The notes beneath the pieces are model-generated. The model saw nothing but the letters and a program-made list of their open reading frames with translations, had not been told where the DNA came from and did no database searches. A program made the position numbers and the translations under genes. This document shows, piece by piece, positions 42,744 through 52,500 of a DNA stretch of 64,000 nt (positions within the stretch are counted from its first letter, which is position 1; each line of letters starts with the position of its first letter). This DNA comes from Flavobacteriaceae bacterium UBA1903. GTDB lineage: Bacteria > Bacteroidota > Bacteroidia > Flavobacteriales > Flavobacteriaceae. Location: assembly GCA_002337605.1 (NCBI GenBank), contig DDGL01000014.1, forward strand, positions 519,965 through 583,964, given 5' to 3'.

Positions 42744-43154
42744 ATGTATCCAGCAGAATTAGTAAAACCAATGCGCGAAGACCTAACGAGTATAGGCTTT
42801 AGTGAATTATATACAGAACAGGACGTAACAGATGCGTTAGCAAAAGAAGGAACCACGTTAGTAGTTGTAAATTCAGTTTGTGGTTGTGCAGCGGCAAACG
42901 CGCGCCCGGGAGCCCGTATGAGCTTGCAAAACGCAAAAACACCAGATCATTTAGTAACTGTTTTTGCGGGGGTTGACCGTGAAGCGGTAGATGCCGCAAG
43001 AGCACAAATGGTACCATTCCCTCCAAGTTCGCCTTCAATGGCGTTGTTTAAAGATGGTGAATTAGTGCATATGCTAGAGCGTCACCACATTGAAGGACGT
43101 CCAGCCGATATGATTGCAGAAAATTTAAAGGGAGCGTTTAACGAGTATTGTTAA
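42744..43154 (+). CDS. Bacilliredoxin (BrxA/BrxB, YphP/YqiW family)
   Basis: The ATG at 42744 (MYPAELVKP) is the real start and gives 136 residues, the usual length; the frame is open 12 codons further up. The active-site CGC motif is at 46-48 (NSVCGCAAANARPG) and the end LKGAFNEYC matches the family. Bacilliredoxins remove bacillithiol from proteins in Firmicutes; in Bacteroidota, which also make bacillithiol or similar thiols, a comparable de-thiolation role is likely. Followed by two hairpins (43167-43185, 43221-43256). Confidence 0.92.
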   Translation: MYPAELVKPMREDLTSIGFSELYTEQDVTDALAKEGTTLVVVNSVCGCAAANARPGARMSLQNAKTPDHLVTVFAGVDREAVDAARAQMVPFPPSSPSMALFKDGELVHMLERHHIEGRPADMIAENLKGAFNEYC

Positions 43155-43166
43155 CACCTCACCCCG

Positions 43167-43185
43167 CCTCTCCCTTTGGGAGAGG
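43167..43185. repeat. GC-rich hairpin after the bacilliredoxin gene
   Basis: CCTCTCCC and GGGAGAGG pair around TTT, preceded by CACCCCG. GC-rich and unlike its surroundings, it looks like a dispersed repeat of a type found in intergenic DNA of many bacteria. A short A-rich tract follows on the plus strand, not T, so it is not a normal terminator for the bacilliredoxin gene. Confidence 0.5.
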
Positions 43186-43220
43186 AGTTAAAAAAGGGGC
43201 ATTGCTTAAATATATATTTT

Positions 43221-43256
43221 AAAACTGTTTCCTATAGTATAAAGGGAACAGTTTTT
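43221..43256 (+). terminator. Terminator of the bacilliredoxin gene
   Basis: AAAACTGTTTCC (43221-43232) pairs with GGGAACAGTTTT (one G-T wobble) and is followed by TTTTTT. It ends the bacilliredoxin transcript about 65 nt before the PlsC gene. Confidence 0.7.
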
Positions 43257-43311
43257 TATTTTTGTGTGGTGGCATTCAGTAACCTATGATTTTTTATAAT
43301 TCATTTTAATT

Positions 43312-44046
43312 TTGAAGATTTTAAGCTATCCATTTTCAGTTGTGTTTTATTTACTGTTTGGTGTTACACTAGTTTTGTTTCATCCTATACAGTGGGTTGC
43401 ATTTAACTGGTTTGGATACAATGCTCACAAAAAAATAGTCGATGCATTACAGTGGTTTTTAATGCGCTGCCTCAATATATTGGGGACTCGTTTTACCGTT
43501 GAACTTCCAGAAAACCTGCCTGTAAACAAGCCAGTTATTATTGCTTCTAACCACCAGAGTATGTGGGATATTCCCCCTTTAATCTGGTTTTTACGGAAGT
43601 TGCACGTAAAATTTATCTCCAAAATTGAATTAGGCAAAGGAATTCCTTCTATTTCCTACAATCTACGTAAAGGCGGTTCGGTATTAATAGACCGCAAAAA
43701 CCCTGAGCAAGCCACGGCTCAAATAAAAAAAATGGCACACTATATTTCTGAAAACAATCGCGCCGTGGTCATCTTTCCCGAAGGTACCCGAAGTCGTGAT
43801 GGACATCCAAAGCCTTTTAAAACAAAAGGACTTTCAATACTTTTTCAGCATGCTCCCAATGCTGTAATAGTCCCTGTAAGTATCAGTAATTCATGGAAAT
43901 TGCAACGCTATGGAATGTTTCCGATGCCATTGGGTGTTCATTTAAAAATGAAGATTCATGAATCCATAGAAGTTTCAGCACATACACCCGAAGGACTTAT
44001 TTCTTTAGTAGAACAAACTGTACTAAAAGACATTGTTCATGAGTAA
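43312..44046 (+). CDS. plsC: 1-acyl-sn-glycerol-3-phosphate acyltransferase (PlsC)
   Basis: A 244-residue PlsC-family acyltransferase that makes phosphatidate in the inner membrane. The start is TTG at 43312: an in-frame stop lies four codons upstream, and using the next ATG would remove the first membrane segment and the conserved N-terminus (MKILSYPFSVVFYLLFG). Catalytic motif NHQSMWD has His81 and Asp86; the FPEGTRS motif is at 155-161. Overlaps the HD gene by eight bases, so translation is probably coupled. Confidence 0.92.
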   Translation: MKILSYPFSVVFYLLFGVTLVLFHPIQWVAFNWFGYNAHKKIVDALQWFLMRCLNILGTRFTVELPENLPVNKPVIIASNHQSMWDIPPLIWFLRKLHVKFISKIELGKGIPSISYNLRKGGSVLIDRKNPEQATAQIKKMAHYISENNRAVVIFPEGTRSRDGHPKPFKTKGLSILFQHAPNAVIVPVSISNSWKLQRYGMFPMPLGVHLKMKIHESIEVSAHTPEGLISLVEQTVLKDIVHE

Positions 44047-44701
44047 GGCTGAAGAAATCGTAGTTATTGAAAACACCATAGCCTTTGTAAAAAAAGAATT
44101 GTGGAATGCAGAAGGAGGTCACGATTGGTTTCATATAGAACGTGTTTATAAAAATGCATGTTTACTTGCCGAAGGGGAAGAAGTTAATACCCTAGTGGTA
44201 AAACTGGCCGCGCTACTTCACGACATAGCCGACTCTAAGTTTCATGGAGGAGATGACACGATTGGCCCTGAAAAGACCGCCCGGTTTTTATCGTCTCAGA
44301 AAATTTCAGAAGAAGGAAAAACCCACATTGTAAACATAGTTGCCAATGTTTCGTTTAAAGGAGGAAATGCACAAAAAACGTTTCACTCTAAAGAACTAGA
44401 AGTAGTGCAGGACGCCGATAGGCTGGATGCCATGGGAGCTATTGGCATTGCACGAACGTTTAACTACGGAGGCTTTAAAAATCGAAAACTATATAATCCT
44501 GCTATTCCGCCTCAGTTAGGAATGACTCCTTCGGAATACAAAGCCTCCACGGCGCCTACCCTGAATCATTTTTACGAAAAGTTACTGTTGTTGAAAGACC
44601 AAATGAATACTGAAACAGCAAAAATAATTGCTCAGGAACGTCATAATTTTATGGAGCAATTTCTGGAACAGTTTTATGCTGAATGGAACGGTGAGCGGTA
44701 A
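44039..44701 (+). CDS. HD domain phosphohydrolase
   Basis: The ATG at 44039 gives 220 residues and overlaps the plsC stop. It is a YedJ-type HD hydrolase: H28 in GGHDWFHIERVYKNA, the HD pair near 61-62 (AALLHDIADSKF), then DAAD-type end motif VQDADRLDAMGAIGIARTFNYGG. These proteins hydrolyse phosphate esters or nucleotides with bound metal; the substrate is unknown. Its pairing with plsC looks like simple operon packing. Confidence 0.9.
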   Translation: MSKAEEIVVIENTIAFVKKELWNAEGGHDWFHIERVYKNACLLAEGEEVNTLVVKLAALLHDIADSKFHGGDDTIGPEKTARFLSSQKISEEGKTHIVNIVANVSFKGGNAQKTFHSKELEVVQDADRLDAMGAIGIARTFNYGGFKNRKLYNPAIPPQLGMTPSEYKASTAPTLNHFYEKLLLLKDQMNTETAKIIAQERHNFMEQFLEQFYAEWNGER

Positions 44702-44714
44702 TATATTTTAGGTT

Positions 44715-46418
44715 TTATTGATAGATAAAATTGTCGAGCGTTACCTTATCAGTAAATTGAGAGAGGTTCACCACCTTCACCTCTTTTTTCTCAGTGGGTA
44801 ATCCATAGTCCTGGTATATGGTATATTTTAGCAGTGTTGGAACTGCATCGTTCGTACCATTGCTATTTTTTACATTCACGAGCCAATTACCATAATCTGC
44901 ATCCTCGATAATAAATTCTTTGAGTGCAAATCCTTTCGAAATTTCGTTTTCAATTAAATCGTTGCTATCAAAAAAAGTATGCCGCCAGGTATAATAGTTC
45001 TTCTTGGGGCTCACAAATTGAACTTCAAATTCTGCCAGTGGATTGGTGTACTCCAACACGATACGCACATCTTTCTTGAAATTGACCGACATAAACTCAT
45101 TAGGAATGTTCGAGAAATCTATCTTTCTTTTATGATTCGCTATTAAATGCCTAAACTCGTTAAAAACAATAGGATGTATAGGCTCAAAATCTACGTTGGG
45201 TACGGTATTGTATATCATTTGTTTGTATAGTGTGGCTGCGAGGTTGTACCTCCCTATTTGCGTATACAGTCTTGCTACGTCCCGGTAAGCTTGTATGTTA
45301 TCTGGTCGGAGCTCCAAAAGTGTTTCCAAGACGAACGTTGCTTGTGCGAAATGCCCCTGTTCTTCCAATGTAAAGGCAATGGCCTTCAAAATTCGTGGGT
45401 TATCGTTTGCTTGTTCAAACAAATCTGATAAAACAGTATAGCTATGCGTAGCCCCCCATCTCGAAAAGTAATTAGCCATATCCAAGTAGTACGCCAAGTT
45501 TCTTGTTGCCGCTTGTTCACGTTGCAGGTTATATGCCTTGAACGCATCTTCTAAGTTGGTATACCTTTTTATTTCTCGTATAAAAGGAGCCGTAGCAATA
45601 GTAGTATTATCTGAAATTGGCAAAATCCCTTCCTCATAATTATTGCCCTTAATGACCAGTGATGGTATTTCCCTTGTATCTGTTCTTACTTTTGTTGTGT
45701 TCGTGGTTGTAATGCGCATTACCCCCCCAGCACCAAAAGTTCCATACTTTACAGTTCCGGCCAAACTTCGATATATGGTTATATTGGTTACTTGCCTCGG
45801 ATCTATAAATGCTAAAGCATTTTGATCTACAGATATACCATCCACAACTACCTGGATAGGGACTTTACTCCCACCCAAGGCACCACGCATTCTCGAATTA
45901 TAAACAACTTGACCTCCAAATGGACCTTGTGCTACGTCCAGCATAGGTATTTTTCTTGCAACCGTATATAAATCTATATCGGCTCCGTTAATGAATTCGG
46001 TTTGCAAGTCTTGGTAAGAATAGCCAATTTCCTTTTTATCCTTTTCTATAAAGTCTCTTTCAAGATAGCCTTCTTTGGTTTGTTTTTCTCGAAGGGTAAT
46101 GGCTTCCAAAACTTCAGCATTGTATTCAAGTTCAATGTTTAATGGTTGATTATTAGACGGTACAGAGACCGTTTTTGAATTCATCAAAAATGCAGTGATT
46201 ACTAATTCGTCGCCTGGAACAGTAGCTATGGAGAAAGATCCATTCTTATCAGTTTCTGTTTCTAGAAATGTTCCTTTAATGGTAATTACTGCATTAGAAA
46301 TGGGTTGCTTATCTGGTAGTGATACAACAATACCATTCCTAAATTGACTTCTGTCCTGAGCATATCCCAATGTGGTAAAACACAATAGGAATAACATTAT
46401 TTTTATAGCCTTTTTCAT
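44715..46418 (-). CDS. Exported CpD-plug-TPR-DUF2135-like protein, short paralogue
   Basis: A 567-residue protein, the smallest of three neighbours with one shared plan. Signal peptide 1-20 (ending GYAQ); carboxypeptidase-regulatory-like domain about 27-107 (GIVVSLPDKQPISNAVITIKG); a TonB-receptor plug-like domain about 115-240 (VPIQVVVDGISVDQNALAFI, then YRSLAGTVKYGTFGAGGVM) of SusC type; TPR repeats about 290-415 (NIQAYRDVARLYTQIGRYNLA); and a C-terminal beta domain about 440-560 resembling DUF2135 (DADYGNWLVNV). No beta-barrel follows the plug, so it cannot be a normal receptor. Its own transcript has a 54-nt gap from the next paralogue. Function unknown. Confidence 0.85.
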   Translation of the reverse strand: MKKAIKIMLFLLCFTTLGYAQDRSQFRNGIVVSLPDKQPISNAVITIKGTFLETETDKNGSFSIATVPGDELVITAFLMNSKTVSVPSNNQPLNIELEYNAEVLEAITLREKQTKEGYLERDFIEKDKKEIGYSYQDLQTEFINGADIDLYTVARKIPMLDVAQGPFGGQVVYNSRMRGALGGSKVPIQVVVDGISVDQNALAFIDPRQVTNITIYRSLAGTVKYGTFGAGGVMRITTTNTTKVRTDTREIPSLVIKGNNYEEGILPISDNTTIATAPFIREIKRYTNLEDAFKAYNLQREQAATRNLAYYLDMANYFSRWGATHSYTVLSDLFEQANDNPRILKAIAFTLEEQGHFAQATFVLETLLELRPDNIQAYRDVARLYTQIGRYNLAATLYKQMIYNTVPNVDFEPIHPIVFNEFRHLIANHKRKIDFSNIPNEFMSVNFKKDVRIVLEYTNPLAEFEVQFVSPKKNYYTWRHTFFDSNDLIENEISKGFALKEFIIEDADYGNWLVNVKNSNGTNDAVPTLLKYTIYQDYGLPTEKKEVKVVNLSQFTDKVTLDNFIYQ

Positions 46419-46472
46419 TGTATGTTATGTAAGGATTTTCTATTTATAGCATCAAAACTTGATCCAACTCGA

Positions 46473-49400
46473 TTATAATGTAAAAGAATCCAAGGTTACT
46501 TTTTGATTGTAATCTGAAAGGTTTATCACTTTTATTTCTTTTGTTTCATTTGGGAGCCCGTAATTTTGGTATAAGGTATATTTTAAATAGGTCGGATTTT
46601 CTTGTTCCACTTCCCCAAGGTGGTTTACATTTATGAGCCACCGGCCTTTTTCACCATTATCCAAAATAAACTCCTTAGATAATAACCCATCTTTAACCCC
46701 TTGTTCCATATAGGTCTTATTTTCAAAAGATGTATGTGAAAATTTATAATATTTATTCTCCGGACTTACAAACTGTAATTCAAATTCGGCTGTAGGATCG
46801 TTCCAGTCAAACACAATTCTTACATCCTGTTTAAAGCCCACTTTTAAAAATTCTTCAGGCAACTCATCAAAATTGATCTGCGATTTATGATTGGCCACAA
46901 GTTTTCTAAACTCATTAATGACCTGCTCTTGTGCTTCCTCTGCATTCACATTTGGAATGGTATTATAGAGTAATTGAGTGTATAAGGTTTCAGCGGTTTT
47001 AATATCACCTAATGCTTCGCTAATTCTAGCAACATCTAGATACGATTGTAAATTTTCGGGAACAATATTTATTATGCGTTTATATAGATAGTTTGCTTTT
47101 TGTAATGCTCCTTTTTCCTCATATGCAAAAGCAAGCGCCTTTAAAGCTTTTACATTATCTAAAGCCAAAGTAATTATATTGGAACGGACTGCATCTGCGA
47201 AAGATGTATCCCAGGTTTCAAAATAATTTGCAGTTTGCAGATAAAATGGAATCGTATTCCCATATACTCTCTGAAGTTTTTGATAACGCATTTTGGCTTC
47301 TTCCATTGTAGCAGATTCTTCCAGATTATGAATATACTTAGGTGATTGTTTCTTGTTTTTTACCATTTCCAAGGTAAATAAGTCTTCATTATAATCATTC
47401 CCAGTAGCTAGTATCGATGATGTATTCTCTTCTTCAATTTTCTTGTTTTTAGAGGCTGAGTAGCTTTTTGTTTCAATGACAATCGCTCCAAAAGCGGCAA
47501 CTGGGCCATATCGCACTGTAGACATTCCTGGTTGTAGAATAATTATATTATCAATTGTTTGAGGATCGAGAAAAAGCACCACATTTGAAGTTGGGTCATA
47601 AATTACTCCATCAATAACAATGGCTGCACGGGCAGCATCGTGTCCAGGGTTAGATAAAGTTCTTCTTAGTACATATGAATATGTATTCCCTAATCCATTT
47701 TGTACTGCAATAACTCCATTTTGTTCGTTTAAAACCTGATGTAGCTCGACCTTATCAGGAGATATTTCTTCACTTGTAATAGAGTTATGTAATAAGATGT
47801 CTATACCTCTTCTTTTATTGGTAGCAAACAGCGAGTCTATTTTTTTCTCTCTACCTGAGTCTGCAACTTTTGTTTCCAGAAAAACTTCATCCAGTAGTTC
47901 GTTTTTTGTTTTCAACTGAATATTTAATTTTTTACTTAGTCCTACTAACACATCCTTTCTATGCATCCCGAAAGCCTTAATTATCAAGATATCCTCAGGC
48001 ACCGCATCAATTGCATAGGTGCCGTTTGCATCTGTTTCTACTTGTGTAAATGAACCCTTAATTTGTACTGTTGCGCCTTGCAACGGAATGTCGTTTTCGT
48101 TGAAAACTACACCGTATAAATAATCAGATGTATCTACCTGTTGGTCCTTACTATAGGCGCTTTTATCTTCAATATCCTTTGTTAAATAGGCGAGACCATC
48201 TTTCACTTTTATTCTGGATAAGTTTATATAATGTCCGCCGCTAGCATAAGAAATTTCCTGAAGGTTGGCGTCTGCAGCACGGTCTAAAGAGTTAATACAA
48301 AAGATTGGAATAGTTACAGTAGGTTTTAATGGTGCTAATATTGATCTCCCATTTGTAAAGACGAGTGCTACATTTGCGCTATTTAGGTTTCGCTTTAAGA
48401 CATCAGAAAAGTCTGTGGCACCATTATAATAGGTGTTTTCTAAATACTCCTCCAGGTCTTTACTTCTACCATTTTTTATGTTGAACATTTCTTCAACAGA
48501 CAGTCCATGACTAAATGTAACAACGCGAATAGTTGCATCTCCCAGATGATTTATATACTTGCCTAGTAGTTTTAATTCTTCATCAACGTTTCGGTTTTTG
48601 GCTGGGAGCGAAGCATCCCAGTATAGATCTATGTTTCTGGGTTTCGAGCGTGAAACAATATCTTTTTCAGCAGATTCTGACGGGTATGAAGCAATGAGTC
48701 CAAAAGCTATTCCTGTCCCTCTATAAGACTTCCAGCTATCCATACTGCGTTCTTTGGTGTAAGCAAGACCTCCGTATGGTGTAGATGACAACGAAAAATA
48801 AATATAGGAGCCATAGACTTTTACCAACTCCAGACTCACAATCACATCTTCATGGGCAATAATGTTATATTCCTTCAAAGGAATAGTCTCTACACCTTTT
48901 TTTCTGGTTATGGTGTGAAAAATGTTTTGAGTAACAAGGTTCTTACCAGGAAAGCCCCTGTGATAATCATATACTTTTACCCTTACAAGCAAACTATCTC
49001 CTTTGTTTTCAACAATATTAAAGGTGAGGTTTTGGAGCTGTGTGTTTTTTTTATTTACAGTAATGCGAGTTGCAATCTCACCTCCTAAGCCCTCCTTATT
49101 CATCCAATATCCGAGGTTTTCTTTGCTGTAAGTATAACTTCCAAGCCTATCAAACTCTCGTTTTTCACTTGTAAGTACCACTTCATCCAAAGCATACTGG
49201 GTCGGGGTAAGATATACAAGTGCTTTATTTGAGGTGAGAGCACCTAAACTATGTATTGGCAGGTTCTTAGTTTTATATCCTAAAGAAGAAATTTGAAGCA
49301 CAGTATCTTCACCTATGTCTTTATTATTCAAGGTAAGACTAAAGTTTCCATATTCGTTGGTCACGGTACCAATGCCTTTTTCAGGAAAGCCAACATTTAC

Positions 49401-49520
49401 AAAAGAGACGGGCTCCTTTGTCTGTTCATCCAATACAGTGGCTGCAATGGTCATTACTTCCTGTGCAACTAGAGAAAAACTTGTTACTAGAAACAACAAA
49501 AGTGTAAAGTAATAGTTCAT
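46473..49520 (-). CDS. Exported CpD-vWA-plug-TPR-DUF2135-like protein, middle paralogue
   Basis: A 1015-residue protein. Signal peptide 1-19; carboxypeptidase-regulatory-like domain about 22-115; an extra beta-rich region about 125-280 (YDYHRGFPGKNLVTQNIF; YIYFSLSSTPYGGLAYT); a vWA-like domain about 295-430 beginning PRNIDLYWDASLPAKNRN, in which the usual DxSxS is altered; a second carboxypeptidase-regulatory domain about 467-550; a plug-like domain about 555-690 (AAIVIDGVIYDPTSNVVLFL; RYGPVAAFGAIVIET); TPR repeats about 760-865; and the DUF2135-like end. Again no barrel. The C-terminal half aligns closely with the short paralogue over its full length. Likely in the periplasm or on the cell surface; role unknown. 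Confidence 0.85.
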   Translation of the reverse strand: MNYYFTLLLFLVTSFSLVAQEVMTIAATVLDEQTKEPVSFVNVGFPEKGIGTVTNEYGNFSLTLNNKDIGEDTVLQISSLGYKTKNLPIHSLGALTSNKALVYLTPTQYALDEVVLTSEKREFDRLGSYTYSKENLGYWMNKEGLGGEIATRITVNKKNTQLQNLTFNIVENKGDSLLVRVKVYDYHRGFPGKNLVTQNIFHTITRKKGVETIPLKEYNIIAHEDVIVSLELVKVYGSYIYFSLSSTPYGGLAYTKERSMDSWKSYRGTGIAFGLIASYPSESAEKDIVSRSKPRNIDLYWDASLPAKNRNVDEELKLLGKYINHLGDATIRVVTFSHGLSVEEMFNIKNGRSKDLEEYLENTYYNGATDFSDVLKRNLNSANVALVFTNGRSILAPLKPTVTIPIFCINSLDRAADANLQEISYASGGHYINLSRIKVKDGLAYLTKDIEDKSAYSKDQQVDTSDYLYGVVFNENDIPLQGATVQIKGSFTQVETDANGTYAIDAVPEDILIIKAFGMHRKDVLVGLSKKLNIQLKTKNELLDEVFLETKVADSGREKKIDSLFATNKRRGIDILLHNSITSEEISPDKVELHQVLNEQNGVIAVQNGLGNTYSYVLRRTLSNPGHDAARAAIVIDGVIYDPTSNVVLFLDPQTIDNIIILQPGMSTVRYGPVAAFGAIVIETKSYSASKNKKIEEENTSSILATGNDYNEDLFTLEMVKNKKQSPKYIHNLEESATMEEAKMRYQKLQRVYGNTIPFYLQTANYFETWDTSFADAVRSNIITLALDNVKALKALAFAYEEKGALQKANYLYKRIINIVPENLQSYLDVARISEALGDIKTAETLYTQLLYNTIPNVNAEEAQEQVINEFRKLVANHKSQINFDELPEEFLKVGFKQDVRIVFDWNDPTAEFELQFVSPENKYYKFSHTSFENKTYMEQGVKDGLLSKEFILDNGEKGRWLINVNHLGEVEQENPTYLKYTLYQNYGLPNETKEIKVINLSDYNQKVTLDSFTL

Positions 49521-49548
49521 ACGAAACTAATTTTTGATGGTTATACAA

Positions 49549-52500
49549 TTAATACACAAAGGAATCTAACGTCACTTTTTGGAGCTGACTCTCAAGCTTT
49601 ACCAGCTTTATAGTTCTGGTTTCTTTGGGTGTGCCATAATCTTTATAGACCGTGTATTTTAAATAGGGCGGAATATTAGCCGCATTTACGTCGCCTGTAT
49701 AGCGAACATTTATCAACCAATTCCCAGGGTCTGCATCGTCTATTACAAATTCTTCGGTTCCCGTATTTTTGTCAATATTCTTGTTCAGTTTTTTGTCGGA
49801 ATTCCAATTGAAAAAGCGGTTTTGTGGGTTTACAAACTGAAATTCAAAAGGTGCATTGCTATCGCTCCAGGAAGCGGTCATACGGACATCTATGTTGAAA
49901 TTTGCAATAAGCCAGTCGTTCGAAAGTCTTTGATAATTAATGTGATGCTTATGCAAATTAATAAGTCGTTGCAACTCGTTACTTAAAACCGACGTTAACG
50001 ACGAAAAATCTATGCCTGGAACTTGATCACCTAAAATATTTACATACAATTCTAATGCTTTATCATATTCGCCAGTTTCTTGGTAAATAAGCGCCAAATC
50101 TCGATATGATTGTGGATTACTAGGGTCCATTGCCACAATTCGTTTGTATACTTTTTGAGCTTGTAGAAACTCTCCAGCGTGTTCGTTGAGGTAAGCTAAA
50201 ATTCGAAGTGCCTTTATATTGTCTTTAGCCAGTAGCGCAAAATCGTTTCTAACTTCACGTGCCGCACCAGCATCAATTTGCTGAAAATAAAGCGCCATAT
50301 CCACATAAAAATCTACTTTATCCAGGTAAGTATTTTTAATACTCCTGTATTTTTCAAGCTTAATCTTAGTGCTAAGTTTTAGGGCAACTTCATCAATATA
50401 ATCGGCTTTTAAAGCGTCAAAATTTAGCGATGGTAATGTTTCAGTATAGATATTATTTTGTACCCTTAGGTCTTGTTGTTCTTGATTTTCAGCAAACGAA
50501 TTGTTTAACGTAGTAATTAATAAAACCCCTCCAAAGGCTTGGCTTCCATATTTATTTGTGGCTACAACCCCTTTTAAGGCCGTGACATTGGTTATGGTTT
50601 GCGGATTTACAGTTTGTAAAGTGCTCTGCGACATTGGCACATCGTCTACAACAATCATAATAGGTGATTTTTTTATAGCACCATACCCTCTTTCAAAAAA
50701 CAATTGCTTAGTTCCTGGGTCTACAAGTACTCCTGGTATGCGAATGGCGACTTGGTCAAAAGTAATATCGCCAGGTGAAATAAGTTCTGCCAATTCACTT
50801 TCCACTTTGTAGCCAACCGACTTTTTATCTTTAGTACCATAGGCAGTAGGTATCATTTTTTCAGTTTCTTCTATTTTGGCCTTCACCGAAACCTCATCTA
50901 AAACTTCTGTTTTATTTATTAGTGCTATTTCGTAGGTTAATGTATCGGTTACCACTACTGTTTTTGGATACATTCCGGCATGTTTAATTTTGAGAATATC
51001 ACCTGCAACAGCTTTCAGGGTAAAAGAACCCTCTCCATCTGTAAGCACTTCATTTAAAGTTCCTTTTTTTAGAATACTCACCCCTTGCAATGGAATATTG
51101 TTTACACGCACTGTACCCGAGATTTCTTTTGCATCAAAATATGGGTTTTTGCTGTTTCTGCTTCCTAGCTTGGTTACTTCCTCTTTGTAAATGTTATTTT
51201 TTAGGGTAATATCATTTTCAGCAAGGAATTTTTTTCGAATATCGGGATGATTTCTAGTAGTGATAAAGATCTTAGAATCCTTTTCTCTCATGGGCGCTAT
51301 ATAAACACTAACGCGCTCTACTAAGTTAGGGTTTACGCCCATTGCATCCATGGCAACTCCATCTACAATTGCTGTTAGTGGAATGTACAGGCTTCCACTA
51401 CCAGGTCCTCTTTTGTAAACAAATCTTTTATTTCCCAAAGCTGTACCTCCGGTTACACCAATTCTGGAATCGCTCATTTTTACAGTCTCATAAATATCGG
51501 CTCCTGCCTGGTTTAAATCTTCCTTAAACATGACACCACGAACATCATATTTTTTACCATTTACGATTTCCATTTTTGTTGTTGGATCAAAAGAATCGTA
51601 TTCCGTAGACGGTTTTTCTATTTTTTTGGACAGTTGTACTTCATCTAAGATTTCAGCCTTGGTAATAAGTGCTATGGTATATTGTTTTTTATCTGTAACC
51701 ACAACACGCTTAGGGTACATCCCAAAATGCTTTATTTCGAGTATATCACCTTCGGCAGCTTGTATAGAAAAAGCACCATTGACATCTGTAAAAACCTCAT
51801 TTAGAGTGCCCTTACACAATACACTCACCCCTTGCAACACGGTACCATTCCCTTTTATAACGCCAGTTATAGGATTCTTTGGAAAATATGGAGACCTCAA
51901 ACCTTCTGTTTTTAATGTAGGGACCTGCTCCGTATAAAAATTATTCTTCAATTGTTCGTATCCTTTTGTACGCAATCTTTGGTCTATCCTATCTGGATGC
52001 ATTCTTGTAGTTACAATAATCCTTGAAGGACACGGTAGCACCATACTATACGATTCATAAATAGAAATATTTTCTACTACGTGTGCAGGAATTGCGTTTA
52101 TATTGCTAAGTTCAAACCCGTCTACGAAAATTCTTGCACAGCCTCCCCCAACTGTTATATAAGCGTCTCCAGTTGCGCGGTTGTATACCGCTTTAGCTCC
52201 AAACATACCATCTATGGCATCTGCTATGCTAAATGCATTTTTGTTAAACTGGCTTTTATGGACAGATCGTACAGGCACTGTGCGACCTTCTACAACATCT
52301 AACTGGCGAATAGAATCGAAGGCATACTGCGACCGTTGTTTCTTAGCTTTTAAGTTAACTGCTGCCAGCTGCTCGGCTTTTGGAACTGCGATTACCTGAT
52401 ACGTTGTTTTTGATGTAATATTGAGTGTTTTTGGGAAGTTTCCCAGCGAATAAAAGGTAAGCACATCTCCATGAGTAGCTGGTATCTTAAAATATCCTTC

